Shown: piece by piece, positions 17,345 through 25,802 of the stretch
Numbering within the stretch: position 1 is the stretch's first letter
Layout of the letters: the number at the start of each line of letters is the position of its first letter
Notes under the pieces: generated by a model
What the model was told of the DNA's origin: nothing
What the model saw: only the letters and a program-made list of their open reading frames with translations
Database searches by the model: none
NCBI GenBank assembly: GCA_010672165.1
Contig: JAAHHN010000061.1
Location: forward strand, 1 to 32,279
Reading direction: 5' to 3'
Origin: Spirulina sp. SIO3F2
GTDB taxonomy: Bacteria; Cyanobacteriota; Cyanobacteriia; Cyanobacteriales; Spirulinaceae
Length of the DNA: 32,279 nt
Position numbers and translations under genes: made by a program

Positions 17345-18511
17345 ATGACCAAAAAGCTTAAACAACATATCCGCCCGCTCATTGCCCGCGATCGCTACGA
17401 GCCCCACCGAGCTGCAACCCAACTTGAACTGCTGTTTGATTTAGCGATCGTGATTGCGATCGCGGCGGCGGCGCATGGTTTTGCCCATGAGATTTCTGCG
17501 GGACATTTGGGGAGCGGCATTGTGAAATTCCTGATGGCATTTCTGGCGGTTTGGTGGCCGTGGAACTTGTTTACCTGGTTTGCCACCAGCTTTGATAATG
17601 ACGATGCCATCTATCGCATCAATGTGATGGTGATGATGTTTGGGGCGTTGTTTGTGGCGGCGAATCTTCCGATCTTCTTTAAGGAGGATACGCTCACATA
17701 TACATTTGTGGGCTACGTCATTATGCGTCTAGCCTTTGCGGTGCTCTGGCTGCGGGTGGGCATGGCGAATGTAGACTATCGCATCACCGCCGCCCGCTAT
17801 GCCTTGGGACAAATTGTGTTGCAAGGGGTTTGGGCGTTGGTTATTTTTATCCTGGCGTCTGGAACACCGCTGTTTTTTGCCGCCTATGCCATTGCAATCT
17901 TGGCAGAACTCTGGCTACCTTGGTATGCCGAGCAAGCCGCCAATACGCCGTGGCATCGTCATCATGTGATTGAACGGTTCGGCTTGCTCAATATTATTGT
18001 TTTGGGGGAAGTGATTTTAGGTAGTGCCAACGCTCTACAGGTGGAGTTTGAGGAGGGGTTCGAGGGGGCATTATTGAGTATTGCGATCTGTGCAGCAGCG
18101 ATCGCGTTCTCAATGTGGTGGCTCTATTTCTGTGAAGAAGAACATTTGGAAAACATTGAAGTCAAGCGGGCGTTTATCTGGGGGTATGGTCACTTTTTTG
18201 TGTTTGGTGCGGGGGCGGCTGTGGGGGCTGGTTTGGATGCAATGGTGGAGGCGATCGCCGAGCAGCATGGCACGGTGCAGGTGGCGAGTTTGACTGTTGC
18301 CATTGCGATCGCGCTCTATATTGTGGGGTTATGGATTGTGCGCGATCGCTATGCGCTGCATCAACCGCATGGAGCAGTTTTGCTCTTCTTCGCTACGATC
18401 ATCGCCCTCAGTGGTTTTCTACCCTATCCACCTATTCCTGCCACAATTTTGTTGATAATTTGTCTCATCGCTCGGCTGTGGAGTCGCAGGCGATTTTCAA
18501 CTGGAAGCTAG
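17345..18511 (+). CDS. ltrA: LtrA family membrane protein
   Basis: 388 residues from ATG 17345; the TTG at 17324 adds seven unlikely residues. The N-terminal signature EPHRAATQLELLFDLAIVIAIAAAAHG matches the LtrA (low temperature requirement A) family, whose members carry an E-L-F-F-D-L type motif. About ten hydrophobic helices follow, with a conserved EQAANTPWHRHHVIERFGLLNIIVLGEVILG block in the middle. It is an integral cytoplasmic-membrane protein. The family was named from a Listeria mutant unable to grow in the cold; the molecular role is unsettled. The stop codon is 3 bp before the next ATG, so the two genes are probably translationally coupled. Confidence 0.9.
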   Translation: MTKKLKQHIRPLIARDRYEPHRAATQLELLFDLAIVIAIAAAAHGFAHEISAGHLGSGIVKFLMAFLAVWWPWNLFTWFATSFDNDDAIYRINVMVMMFGALFVAANLPIFFKEDTLTYTFVGYVIMRLAFAVLWLRVGMANVDYRITAARYALGQIVLQGVWALVIFILASGTPLFFAAYAIAILAELWLPWYAEQAANTPWHRHHVIERFGLLNIIVLGEVILGSANALQVEFEEGFEGALLSIAICAAAIAFSMWWLYFCEEEHLENIEVKRAFIWGYGHFFVFGAGAAVGAGLDAMVEAIAEQHGTVQVASLTVAIAIALYIVGLWIVRDRYALHQPHGAVLLFFATIIALSGFLPYPPIPATILLIICLIARLWSRRRFSTGS

Positions 18512-18514
18512 ACC

Positions 18515-19330
18515 ATGCTGACCAAAGCAAAAATCATTGAATTATTTGGCTATGGTGAAAGCGATAACTTCGTTGAGATTTCATCGACTCGTTTGCAAGA
18601 GTTAGGTTTACTTGATGAAGTTCAAACATTGCTACCTGATCTCTGCTTTCCCTACAACTTCAGACATTTCTGTTTCACGATGGACTTTACACCATTATCT
18701 GAAGATTATCTCTTTAAATCTTTCCCAGGATTAGCTAGGGAGCAGGGTATTTATGTTATTGGACATCTGCCCTTTAATCCATTGCATGGTCTTCCTCTTG
18801 GTATAGCGAGAGAGTTTAATGATATTCATTGGTTTGATGGGGGTTTCCCGAGTAATGCTAGCTTGTATGAATTAGGTAATCATGCGATGGACCTCTTAGG
18901 AGGTGAGCTAGACTTCAGCGTAAGAGATTGGGATGATTTGAGCAATGCTGAGTTGAATCAGTTAAATGAGGATGAGCAGAAACGGATGCGAGTCATTTTT
19001 ACACAAGCAGCAAAAGAGGAAATTCTTGATGCTAGTCGGATATTGATTGACTTAAATGGTCAAGGTCAAATCATAATGCTTGATGCTGGTTTCCGAGGGC
19101 TTAAAAATTTACGGACTTTTCAGTTTTTCAACTCCAGTCTGCGCCAGCTTGTTGACTCTTTGATTGCTTGTCAGCATTTCCTAGATCAGGATCATGAAGA
19201 GTATACATTGATTGATATGTCACCGCTCAAGAGTGAACTAGAACGCATTGATCCAAGATGTGTGGGTGATGAGACTACAGTCTGGACACGGATCATAGAT
19301 TGGATTCAAGATGATATTTTTGGATTCTAG
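18515..19330 (+). CDS. SUKH-4-like (immunity-type) protein
   Basis: 271 residues, soluble and acidic, no signal peptide. The N-terminal part (FGYGESDNFVEISSTRLQELGL...LLPDLCFPYNFRHFCF), a central GIYVIGHLPFNPLHGLPLGIAR...DIHWFDGG (the IG...G-P-I-W-x-D pattern) and NSSLRQLVDSLIACQHFL near residue 207 match the SUKH-4 immunity family as I remember it. There a phrase like F-V-N-S-S-L-x-Q-F-x-x-C-L is typical. SUKH proteins usually bind and neutralise polymorphic nuclease toxins, but many are orphans. No toxin is in the window. GGAAG at 18503-18507 precedes the ATG. The middle section is longer than in a minimal SUKH domain, so the call is moderate. Confidence 0.55.
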   Translation: MLTKAKIIELFGYGESDNFVEISSTRLQELGLLDEVQTLLPDLCFPYNFRHFCFTMDFTPLSEDYLFKSFPGLAREQGIYVIGHLPFNPLHGLPLGIAREFNDIHWFDGGFPSNASLYELGNHAMDLLGGELDFSVRDWDDLSNAELNQLNEDEQKRMRVIFTQAAKEEILDASRILIDLNGQGQIIMLDAGFRGLKNLRTFQFFNSSLRQLVDSLIACQHFLDQDHEEYTLIDMSPLKSELERIDPRCVGDETTVWTRIIDWIQDDIFGF

Positions 19331-19388
19331 ATGTGTGGGGTGAATTTTATTTGATTCAATCCTAGGCTTCAGCGTTGATAATGAATGG

Positions 19389-20075
19389 TTATATCGTGTC
19401 TTCTGCCTCCAATGCTGCCTTCTGAGCTTTGAATTTCTGTAATGGAGATACACCCCAAAGCATCCCAAGTAGGATCAGGATTTTAAAGGAAATAATCGAA
19501 GTGCCGCCACTGCTGTTGCTTTGGACAACATCCATGATATTAAGACCAATATTGGCGGTTTGGAGCGCGATCGCAACAATTAATACAAGCATCGATACAT
19601 ACTTTGAGAGCCAATAACTCAGACCCAGAAAGATAAGACCTTCAACAGTTGTACTGAAGGCAAGGGCGACTAAGTTAGGGGGAACCACCCCCAAATTCGC
19701 AAAAACATTAATGCCAAAAATAACATCTAATATGATTAAGATCAGCGCCACTAAAGTAAAGAAGAGATTAATGATCCCAGCAGCGGCAACGGCAATAATT
19801 GCGATATGGGCATTTCCTTTGGAATAATCTGATGAGCCAGGAATTGGCTTGCCATTACGACGAATTCGGAGACCCGACTTCAGTAGTTTGACATCAAGCA
19901 CCAAGTCATCCTGTAGTATGAAGCGATCGCCTTTTTTGAGGGCTTTTTGATTCGCAAAGGTACCAACTGTTGTATCGTCAATTGTTAAAACGGTGTTTTG
20001 CCATTTCCCCTCATGGGTTAAATAGAGCCGCTTGGGCCCACCTTGTCGCAATGCATATTTAAGTGTAAACATCGG
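19389..20075 (-). CDS. Uncharacterised membrane protein, four TM helices
   Basis: 228 residues from ATG 20075. ATG 20105 gives 238; the frame is open to 20588, but that part overlaps the divergent ATPase gene and has unlike composition. 20075 is chosen because GAGGTG lies about 10 bases upstream. A soluble N-terminal part of about 95 residues (TIDDTTVGTFANQKALKKGDRFILQDDLVLDVKLL) looks like a small beta-rich, FHA- or PH-like module and ends in RIRRNGKPIPGS. Then come about four TM helices: AIIAVAAAGIINLFFTLV, LVALAFSTTVEGLIFLGLSYW, VSMLVLIVAIALQTANIGL and FKILILLGMLWGV. I do not recognise a named family. It may share a divergent promoter with the ATPase gene. Confidence 0.75.
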   Translation of the reverse strand, partial: PMFTLKYALRQGGPKRLYLTHEGKWQNTVLTIDDTTVGTFANQKALKKGDRFILQDDLVLDVKLLKSGLRIRRNGKPIPGSSDYSKGNAHIAIIAVAAAGIINLFFTLVALILIILDVIFGINVFANLGVVPPNLVALAFSTTVEGLIFLGLSYWLSKYVSMLVLIVAIALQTANIGLNIMDVVQSNSSGGTSIISFKILILLGMLWGVSPLQKFKAQKAALEAEDTI

Positions 20076-20219
20076 TTCAAAAACACCTCGAACAACTGCC
20101 ACCATAGGGTGTATTCGTAGCCAATCGTTATGGATTCGGGCTACGCTGTCAAGCGGCCTTAACCTCAAGCTTCGTGGTACTGTGCCCAGAGAAAAAAACA
20201 GGAACTGTGACCTGCAACC

Positions 20220-21926
20220 ATGCCTTCTCACCAACACTTGCGCCAAACTCTTCACCGCCTTGATGGCGGCAGCTACAAAGCCTATAAAGACATCAAAGGA
20301 GCCTATCAATTTCCCAACTTCACGCTCTATATCGACTATGTTCAGGGCGATCCCTTCGCCGCCCCCAGCCGTGTGCGGGTGCGTGTTTCTCAATCCGTTG
20401 CTCAGTTTCCCCCTACGCTGTTTTGCTCTCCCAGCCGGGCGATCGCGCTGCGGGACTATCTCACCCGCCAGTTTGACCAAGCTGCTGCCGAGCTGAGTAG
20501 CTATCGCGGCTCTGGTAAGAGCGGCTTGATTGAAGTGACCCGCCTGGGTCAAGAAATTCTCGATCGCTCCGCTGCTCTGGTTAATCAAGACTGGCTAGAA
20601 CTGCGGTTTGTAGTGGGTTTACCTGCGCGGGGGCGACGTATTTTGGGGCGTCAGGCAGCTGGGCTACTCTGTGAAGATGTAACTAAGTTGGTGGAGCAAG
20701 CCCTGATTTATAACAACCTCAACCCTGAGCCATTGGTGCAGCAGGTGGAAACGGCGGAAGATGCCGATACTCTGCGTGATCAAGTTGCTGAGCAAGGATT
20801 AATTGCCTTTGTGGCCAATGGTGCAATCTTGCCCCGTCGCAGTGGCGTAGACGATCGCCCTCTCCAAGACCAAGCGATCGCCTTTCAATCGCCGCCAGAA
20901 CTGGAAGTCGAGCTAACCTGCCCTAATCGTGGCTCGGTACGTGGTATGGGGATTCGCCAAGGGATTACCCTGATCGTTGGCGGGGGCTACCACGGTAAAT
21001 CAACGCTGCTGCGGGCGTTGGAGCGGGGTGTTTATAACCATATTCCGGGGGATGGCCGGGAGTTTGTGGTAACAGATCCGGCAGCAATGAAAATCCGTGC
21101 CGAAGACGGCCGGGCGGTGACGGGTGTAGATATTTCGCCCTTTATTAACCAATTGCCCCAAGGCCGCACCACCACATCATTTTCCACACCCAACGCCAGC
21201 GGTAGTACGTCCCAAGCGGCGAACATCATCGAAGCGCTCGAAGCTGGTGCGACGGTGCTCTTGGTAGATGAAGACACGACAGCGACGAACTTTATGATCC
21301 GCGATCGCCGGATGCAGCAACTCATCCACAAGTCCCAGGAGCCGATTACGCCCTTTATCGATAAGATTCAACAGCTTAAGCAAGATTACGCGGTCTCGAC
21401 GATTCTGGTGATGGGGGGCAGCGGTGATTATTTTGAAGTGGCGGATACGGTGATTACCCTAGCGCAGTTTGTGCCAGCGGATGTGACGGCGGAGGCGCAC
21501 CAAATTGCTCAGGATTATGCTAGCGATCGCCAGCCAGAGGGAGGCAAAACCTTCGGCACAATCACGCCCCGTATTCCCCTGCCCCAGAGCATTGACCCCA
21601 GCCGCGGCAAACGGGATGTGAAGCTAAAGGTGCGGAATGTGGATGGGATGGGGTTTGGTAATGAGGAGATTGACCTCAGCGCGGTGGAGCAGTTGGTGAG
21701 TCCAGATCAGTTACGAGCGATCGCGGCAACCTTGGTCTATGCCAAGCAGCACCAGATTATTAATGGTCGGCGGGATTTACCTGCAATCCTCAACGCAGTG
21801 ATGGTGGATTTGGCAGAAGAGGGATTAGATATTTTGCATTCTTCGCCCCACGGGGATATGGCGATGTTTCGAGGTTTGGAGTTGGCAGCGGCGTTGAATC
21901 GGTTGCGGAGTTTGGCGGTGAAGTGA
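20220..21926 (+). CDS. ABC-class P-loop ATPase (COG3044 type)
   Basis: 568 residues, soluble. It fits the predicted ABC-class ATPase family (COG3044): the N-terminal part begins LHRLDGGSYKAYKDIKGAYQF...LYIDYVQGDPFA...RVRV, and ELRFVVGLPARGRRILGRQA is characteristic. The ATPase core has Walker A VGGGYHGKST (253-262), a signature-like ASGSTSQAANIIEALEAGA (326-344) and Walker B VLLVDED (346-352). Cellular role is not established; the domain resembles ABC ATPases acting on nucleic acids more than transporters, and no permease is linked except the divergent unknown membrane protein. The ATG at 20220 is the natural start. Confidence 0.85.
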   Translation: MPSHQHLRQTLHRLDGGSYKAYKDIKGAYQFPNFTLYIDYVQGDPFAAPSRVRVRVSQSVAQFPPTLFCSPSRAIALRDYLTRQFDQAAAELSSYRGSGKSGLIEVTRLGQEILDRSAALVNQDWLELRFVVGLPARGRRILGRQAAGLLCEDVTKLVEQALIYNNLNPEPLVQQVETAEDADTLRDQVAEQGLIAFVANGAILPRRSGVDDRPLQDQAIAFQSPPELEVELTCPNRGSVRGMGIRQGITLIVGGGYHGKSTLLRALERGVYNHIPGDGREFVVTDPAAMKIRAEDGRAVTGVDISPFINQLPQGRTTTSFSTPNASGSTSQAANIIEALEAGATVLLVDEDTTATNFMIRDRRMQQLIHKSQEPITPFIDKIQQLKQDYAVSTILVMGGSGDYFEVADTVITLAQFVPADVTAEAHQIAQDYASDRQPEGGKTFGTITPRIPLPQSIDPSRGKRDVKLKVRNVDGMGFGNEEIDLSAVEQLVSPDQLRAIAATLVYAKQHQIINGRRDLPAILNAVMVDLAEEGLDILHSSPHGDMAMFRGLELAAALNRLRSLAVK

Positions 21927-22038
21927 GGCAGATTCTGTCTCGTAGTTTGGCGTATTACGATAGAGCGGTAAACGCATTTATCGGTTTATTCGTATGTCTA
22001 CCGTCAGGCTTGGAACACGATAAAAAAATTAAAGATAA

Positions 22039-22275
22039 ATTGTAAAATTAATAAAAAATGTCAATGCCTTAGATATATTAGAGCGTCACCCCGAAAAAGT
22101 CAGCGGTGCATGGGTGTTTAAAGGAACCCGAATTCCAGTTTCAGCTTTGTTTGAAAACCTCAAAGATGGTGCTTCGATTGACCAGTTTCTAGAATGGTTT
22201 CCAGGGGTCTCTCGTGCCCAAGTAGAAGCATTGCTAGATTATGAGCTGACTACGCTGGAGCAAATGGCGAGTTAA
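22039..22275 (+). pseudogene. DUF433 (antitoxin-like) frame lacking a start codon
   Basis: The frame reads LDILERHPEKVSGAWVF, then KGTRIPVSALFENLKDGASI, then EWFPGVSRAQVEALLDYE, ending with the stop at 22273-22275. This is a nearly complete DUF433 domain, a small helix-turn-helix family often found as antitoxin to PIN-like DUF5615 toxins. The frame opens after a stop at 22036-22038 and contains no ATG, GTG or TTG before the domain. ATG at 22058 and 22064 lie one frame away and stop at once (TAG 22070-22072); a single inserted base between them and the domain would restore a normal start. So it is either frameshifted or begins at a rare ATA/ATT codon. No DUF5615 partner follows. Confidence 0.65.
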
Positions 22276-22299
22276 TTCAGACAGTCAACATGACGGTAG

Positions 22300-22470
22300 C
22301 TAAAACACCGCGATCAACAACCCACCCACCAAAACGATCGCCAACACCAACGCCAGAAGCCGTCGGGAGCGATCGCCACTCCGACCCCGCCAAGGATATT
22401 CACAAATCATGCAAATTTCGGTTTGATCACTGGTCTGGGAGCCACAGACTTTGCACTGTACTAATGCCAT
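22300..22470 (-). CDS. Small zinc-ribbon membrane protein
   Basis: A 56-residue frame starting at ATG 22470. Two CxxC knuckles (Cys6-K-V-Cys9 and Cys20-M-I-Cys23) form a compact zinc ribbon (MALVQCKVCGSQTSDQTEIC). A basic stretch RGRSGDRSRR follows, then one hydrophobic helix (about 38-56) reaching the C terminus. The Arg cluster predicts the ribbon stays in the cytoplasm. It lies 21 bp downstream of the dehydrogenase in the same direction. AGGAGG at 22488-22493 overlaps the dehydrogenase stop but is 17 bases from the ATG, rather far. The coding pattern (paired cysteines, clean TM) supports a real gene; function unknown. Confidence 0.72.
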   Translation of the reverse strand: MALVQCKVCGSQTSDQTEICMICEYPWRGRSGDRSRRLLALVLAIVLVGGLLIAVF

Positions 22471-22491
22471 ATCAACTGTCTTTATTTCCTC

Positions 22492-23490
22492 CTAAGGTGC
22501 TGCGATCGCATTTTTACAGGGCCGACCCGCAGCAAAATCATCTAGGTTGGCGATCGTCGTCGCACAAATTTGGGAAACGGCATCAGCAGTCAGAAAAGCC
22601 TGATGCCCGGTAATGATGACATTAGGGAACGATTGCAAAAGCTGGAAGGTATCGTCTTGAATCACGGTATCAGATAAATCCTGGAAAAAGATGCCGCGCT
22701 CATCTTCATAGACATCAATACCCAAGTAGCCAATTTGACCGGATTTGATCCCTGTGATCACGGCCGGAGTGTCAATTAAACCGCCCCGACTGGTGTTGAT
22801 TAACATGGTGCCTGGCTTCATCTGTGCGATCGTCTCAGGATTGATCAGATGATGATTTTCCGGCGTCATGGGGCAATGCAGTGAAACAATATCTGCTTCA
22901 GCCAAAAGCTGCGGCAGCCCCACATATTGGGTGTCTCCTAGGGATTCAAAATCTGGATGGGGATAAGGGTCGTAGCCCAGGATACGACAGCCAAAGCCGT
23001 GGAGAATCTTCGCCACAATGCGGCCGATTTTACCCGTGCCAATAATTCCTGCGGTGCGACCATGAAGGTCAAAACCCATTAAGCCATCCAGGGCAAAATT
23101 ATCATCCCGCACGCGGTTATACGCCCGATAGAGCTTACGATTGAGCATCAGCATCAGCGCTACGGTATGTTCTGCCACCGAATAGGGCGAATAGGCCGTG
23201 ACACGGGCCACTTGAATCCCCAGTTCAGCCGCCACTGGCAGATCCACATTGTTAAAGCCTGTGCAGCGTAGGGTGACAAACTTCACGCCCAAAGCAGAGA
23301 GCTTGTGGAGAGTTTCGGCCCCGAGATCATCATTCACAAAGACACAAACTGCACCACAGCCCGCTGCCAAGGGTGCAGTTTTGGCTTCTAGGCCAGTTTC
23401 AAAATAAATAAATTCATGGTTGCTGTGGGTGTTGGCAGCATTGAGGAATTGGCGATCGTAGCCGCGGGCATTGAAAATAGCAACTTTCAT
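22492..23490 (-). CDS. ldhA: D-lactate dehydrogenase (LdhA-like D-2-hydroxyacid dehydrogenase)
   Basis: 332 residues, close in length and pattern to E. coli LdhA. The Rossmann motif GIIGTGKIG (148-156) is followed by acidic Asp174 (GYDPYPHP), indicating NADH. Catalytic residues are Arg235 (NTSRGG), Glu264 (DVYEDE) and His296 (ITGHQAFLT). The N-terminal catalytic domain carries LRCTGFNNVDL, and SVAEHTVALMLMLNRK precedes the cofactor domain. It reduces pyruvate to D-lactate in dark fermentation; Synechocystis Ddh (slr1556) is the known cyanobacterial counterpart. Likely cotranscribed with the small zinc-ribbon gene. Confidence 0.9.
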   Translation of the reverse strand: MKVAIFNARGYDRQFLNAANTHSNHEFIYFETGLEAKTAPLAAGCGAVCVFVNDDLGAETLHKLSALGVKFVTLRCTGFNNVDLPVAAELGIQVARVTAYSPYSVAEHTVALMLMLNRKLYRAYNRVRDDNFALDGLMGFDLHGRTAGIIGTGKIGRIVAKILHGFGCRILGYDPYPHPDFESLGDTQYVGLPQLLAEADIVSLHCPMTPENHHLINPETIAQMKPGTMLINTSRGGLIDTPAVITGIKSGQIGYLGIDVYEDERGIFFQDLSDTVIQDDTFQLLQSFPNVIITGHQAFLTADAVSQICATTIANLDDFAAGRPCKNAIAAP

Positions 23491-23730
23491 TTAGGTCGGC
23501 CTCTGATCAAAAAGAGTAAAATGTATGTAGAGCATCGTAATGCCCTCGATCAGTGGAAACTCAGCTTAAGAAAGTCGTCTGAATGAATGTTTCTAACCCA
23601 TCTCAGACAGGATGATCTCCACCTTGAACTTAAGATTAACTTCAAGATTGGCCTTGACTTAAACAACAAAAAAGTTAATTATCTCGGGAATCTTGACTAA
23701 GACGAATTGATCGATTTTGATTTATGCAGA

Positions 23731-24639
23731 TCATTCTGCTGGCAGAAAATCCTCTGGAGGCGAGGTATTTAAGCATTGGATGAGATCTGCCAGAGATGTA
23801 TCAATTTGCTGGAGCAATTCATCTCGAATATTCGTATTGCTTGTGGTTATATTGATTTCAGATCTCAATGTCTTGAGACTAACAATATTTTCATTGATTA
23901 CATCAATATTCTGAGAAGCACAGCCTGTTTCTCGGAGCGTTTCGACTCTCAACCTTGTGTTCGTTGGATTAACAGTGGTGCTGTCTTGTGACACCGCAGG
24001 CAGCTTTGTTCCTAAAACTTCATGAGCTGCTTCATTAATGGTTTCAACTTGGGTTCTTTGGCGTTCGACTTGGTTTTTCTGAAGATCAACCTCAGCTTCT
24101 AGATCCTCGACCTTTTCTTCTTTGGCAATGACCTGCTTTTCCAGGATTTGAATTCTCTCAGTTGTGGAAATACTCTTTTGGGCGATACCGATCGTAACCG
24201 TCAGAAATGTACCAAAAATCACAGACGCCACCAACAGTCGGTTTTTGTTCTGTTTGTTCGGCATCCCAATACTGAGCATGGCGACAACCGGGCCGAGTAC
24301 AGCGCCAACTGAGATGGAAAAAATAAGATAAATAAAAAATTCGGAAATGAACTGACTATTTCCAGGTAAGAATTTAACTTCTCCAGGCAGAAAATCAATT
24401 CTATCTTGATTGCTCGGCACCACAAACTGAATTCCCGTATTGCAGAACCCACCAAGTGCTCCTGCCAGCGCCAAAGGTATCAAGATTTCTTTCTGGGTGA
24501 GATCCAACTCATGGCGAGCCGCGATCGCAGCATTTGTCGATTGCAGCGTTGCATTCGGCTCCTCAGTCAACTCATTTTGAGGTTGATCCGGTTCCGAGGG
24601 CTGTTCAGTATTGAGTGGGGTCGATTCATCCTGAGTCAT
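23731..24639 (-). CDS. Uncharacterised protein with three TM helices and coiled coil
   Basis: 302 residues. An acidic, disordered N terminus (1-40, rich in Glu, Pro and Gln) leads to three hydrophobic helices: about 51-74 (ILIPLALAGALGGFCNTGIQFVV), 96-120 (FFIYLIFSISVGAVLGPVVAM) and 133-152 (LLVASVIFGTFLTVTIGIA). A strongly heptad-patterned coiled coil (about 158-205, ILEKQVIAKEEKVEDLEAEV) and a polar C-terminal region with two cysteines follow. I do not recognise a family. The architecture suggests a membrane-anchored scaffold. It is separated from the dehydrogenase by 240 bp of non-coding DNA, so it is probably an independent transcript. Confidence 0.8.
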   Translation of the reverse strand: MTQDESTPLNTEQPSEPDQPQNELTEEPNATLQSTNAAIAARHELDLTQKEILIPLALAGALGGFCNTGIQFVVPSNQDRIDFLPGEVKFLPGNSQFISEFFIYLIFSISVGAVLGPVVAMLSIGMPNKQNKNRLLVASVIFGTFLTVTIGIAQKSISTTERIQILEKQVIAKEEKVEDLEAEVDLQKNQVERQRTQVETINEAAHEVLGTKLPAVSQDSTTVNPTNTRLRVETLRETGCASQNIDVINENIVSLKTLRSEINITTSNTNIRDELLQQIDTSLADLIQCLNTSPPEDFLPAE

Positions 24640-24841
24640 CGCTATGTATGTCGCCGAGCATTTCTGCTATTTTGCCATCTCAAACCCAAGGCTTTAGGGG
24701 GTGCATACCGTGTGCTTCAGCCCGTGCAACACCACAATACCCAAAAATCCTGGTCTAATAGAATGAATCCGCCACTACAGCGCTTGCCTTTGGCTGTGCG
24801 CAAAGCACAATCGCACTCCTTAACATCCTCAACATCTATCT

Positions 24842-25795
24842 ATGAAAACTCTCGAATTTGCTAATGGTGATCGACTCCCCATGCTGGGCTTAGGCACCTG
24901 GAAGTCTGCACCGGGTGAAGTTTATACTGCGGTTAAGACAGCCCTCAGCCTGGGCTATCGCCACATCGACTGTGCCTTTATCTATGGCAATGAAGCCGAA
25001 ATCGGCAAAGCGCTCAGTGAGGCTTTTGCGGAAGGTGTGGTTCAACGAGAAGATCTCTGGATTACTTCCAAGCTCTGGAATGATTGTCATGCTCCTGCGG
25101 ATGTGGCTTCCGGACTTCAGCAGACGCTCTCTGACCTGCAACTGGATTATCTAGATTTGTATCTGATCCATTGGCCGGTAGCCCTGAAGAAAGGGGTCTT
25201 TTTACCCGAATCGGGAGCGGACTTGGTTTCTCTGGCTGACTTACCCCTGCTGGATACCTGGGGCGCAATGGAAGCTTTGGTTGATCAGGGTTTGTGTCGT
25301 CATATTGGTGTCTCCAATTTCAGCATTAAAAAACTCAGCAATCTGGTTGATCATGCGCGGCTCAAACCCGAGATGAACCAAATTGAGCTGCATCCCTATT
25401 TGCAACAGCCCGCCATGCTGGACTACTGCCAAGCGCAGGGTGTGCCGCTAACTGCCTATTCTCCCCTCGGTTCCCGCGATCGCCCTGAAGGGCTCAAGGC
25501 TGCTGACGAGCCAACGTTGCTCGAAGACCCCGCTGTGGTGGCGATCGCCACCGAGCACAATATTTCGCCTGCCCAAGTCTTGATTGCTTGGGCGCTCCAT
25601 CGCGGCACAGTTGTGATTCCCAAATCTGTTAACCTGGAGCGGCAGGCTCAAAATCTGGCCGCCGCGGATGTCACCCTGACAGATGCAGATATTGAGGCGA
25701 TCGCAAAGCTCGATCGCCACCGCCGCTACGTTGACGGGACATTTTGGGCGCGGGAAGGCAGTGCCTATACCTTGGCGAATCTGTGGGATGAATAA
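24842..25795 (+). CDS. Aldo/keto reductase (AKR3-like)
   Basis: 317 residues, (alpha/beta)8 barrel. The catalytic tetrad is Asp43, Tyr48 (IDCAFIYGNE), Lys77 (WITSKLW) and His110 (YLIHWP). LGLGTWKS opens the barrel, GVSNFSIKKL marks the sixth strand region, and the NADPH-binding IPKSVN...QNLAA motif is near 266-282. It should reduce aldehydes and ketones with NADPH in the cytoplasm. It resembles the Synechocystis enzyme AKR3G1 (slr0942), which acts on a broad range of aldehydes. Its stop is 7 bp from the end of the convergent PEP-CTERM gene. Confidence 0.93.
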   Translation: MKTLEFANGDRLPMLGLGTWKSAPGEVYTAVKTALSLGYRHIDCAFIYGNEAEIGKALSEAFAEGVVQREDLWITSKLWNDCHAPADVASGLQQTLSDLQLDYLDLYLIHWPVALKKGVFLPESGADLVSLADLPLLDTWGAMEALVDQGLCRHIGVSNFSIKKLSNLVDHARLKPEMNQIELHPYLQQPAMLDYCQAQGVPLTAYSPLGSRDRPEGLKAADEPTLLEDPAVVAIATEHNISPAQVLIAWALHRGTVVIPKSVNLERQAQNLAAADVTLTDADIEAIAKLDRHRRYVDGTFWAREGSAYTLANLWDE

Positions 25796-25802
25796 CTCAC
25801 CC

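Noticed and set aside
20076-20588. N-terminal extension of the four-TM protein
   Set aside because: Overlaps the divergent ATPase gene; composition changes abruptly and an internal ATG with a ribosome site exists at 20075.
22290-22613. 107-residue plus-strand frame rich in Pro, Ser and His
   Set aside because: Antisense of the zinc-ribbon gene and of the 3' end of ldhA, both with clear coding signatures.
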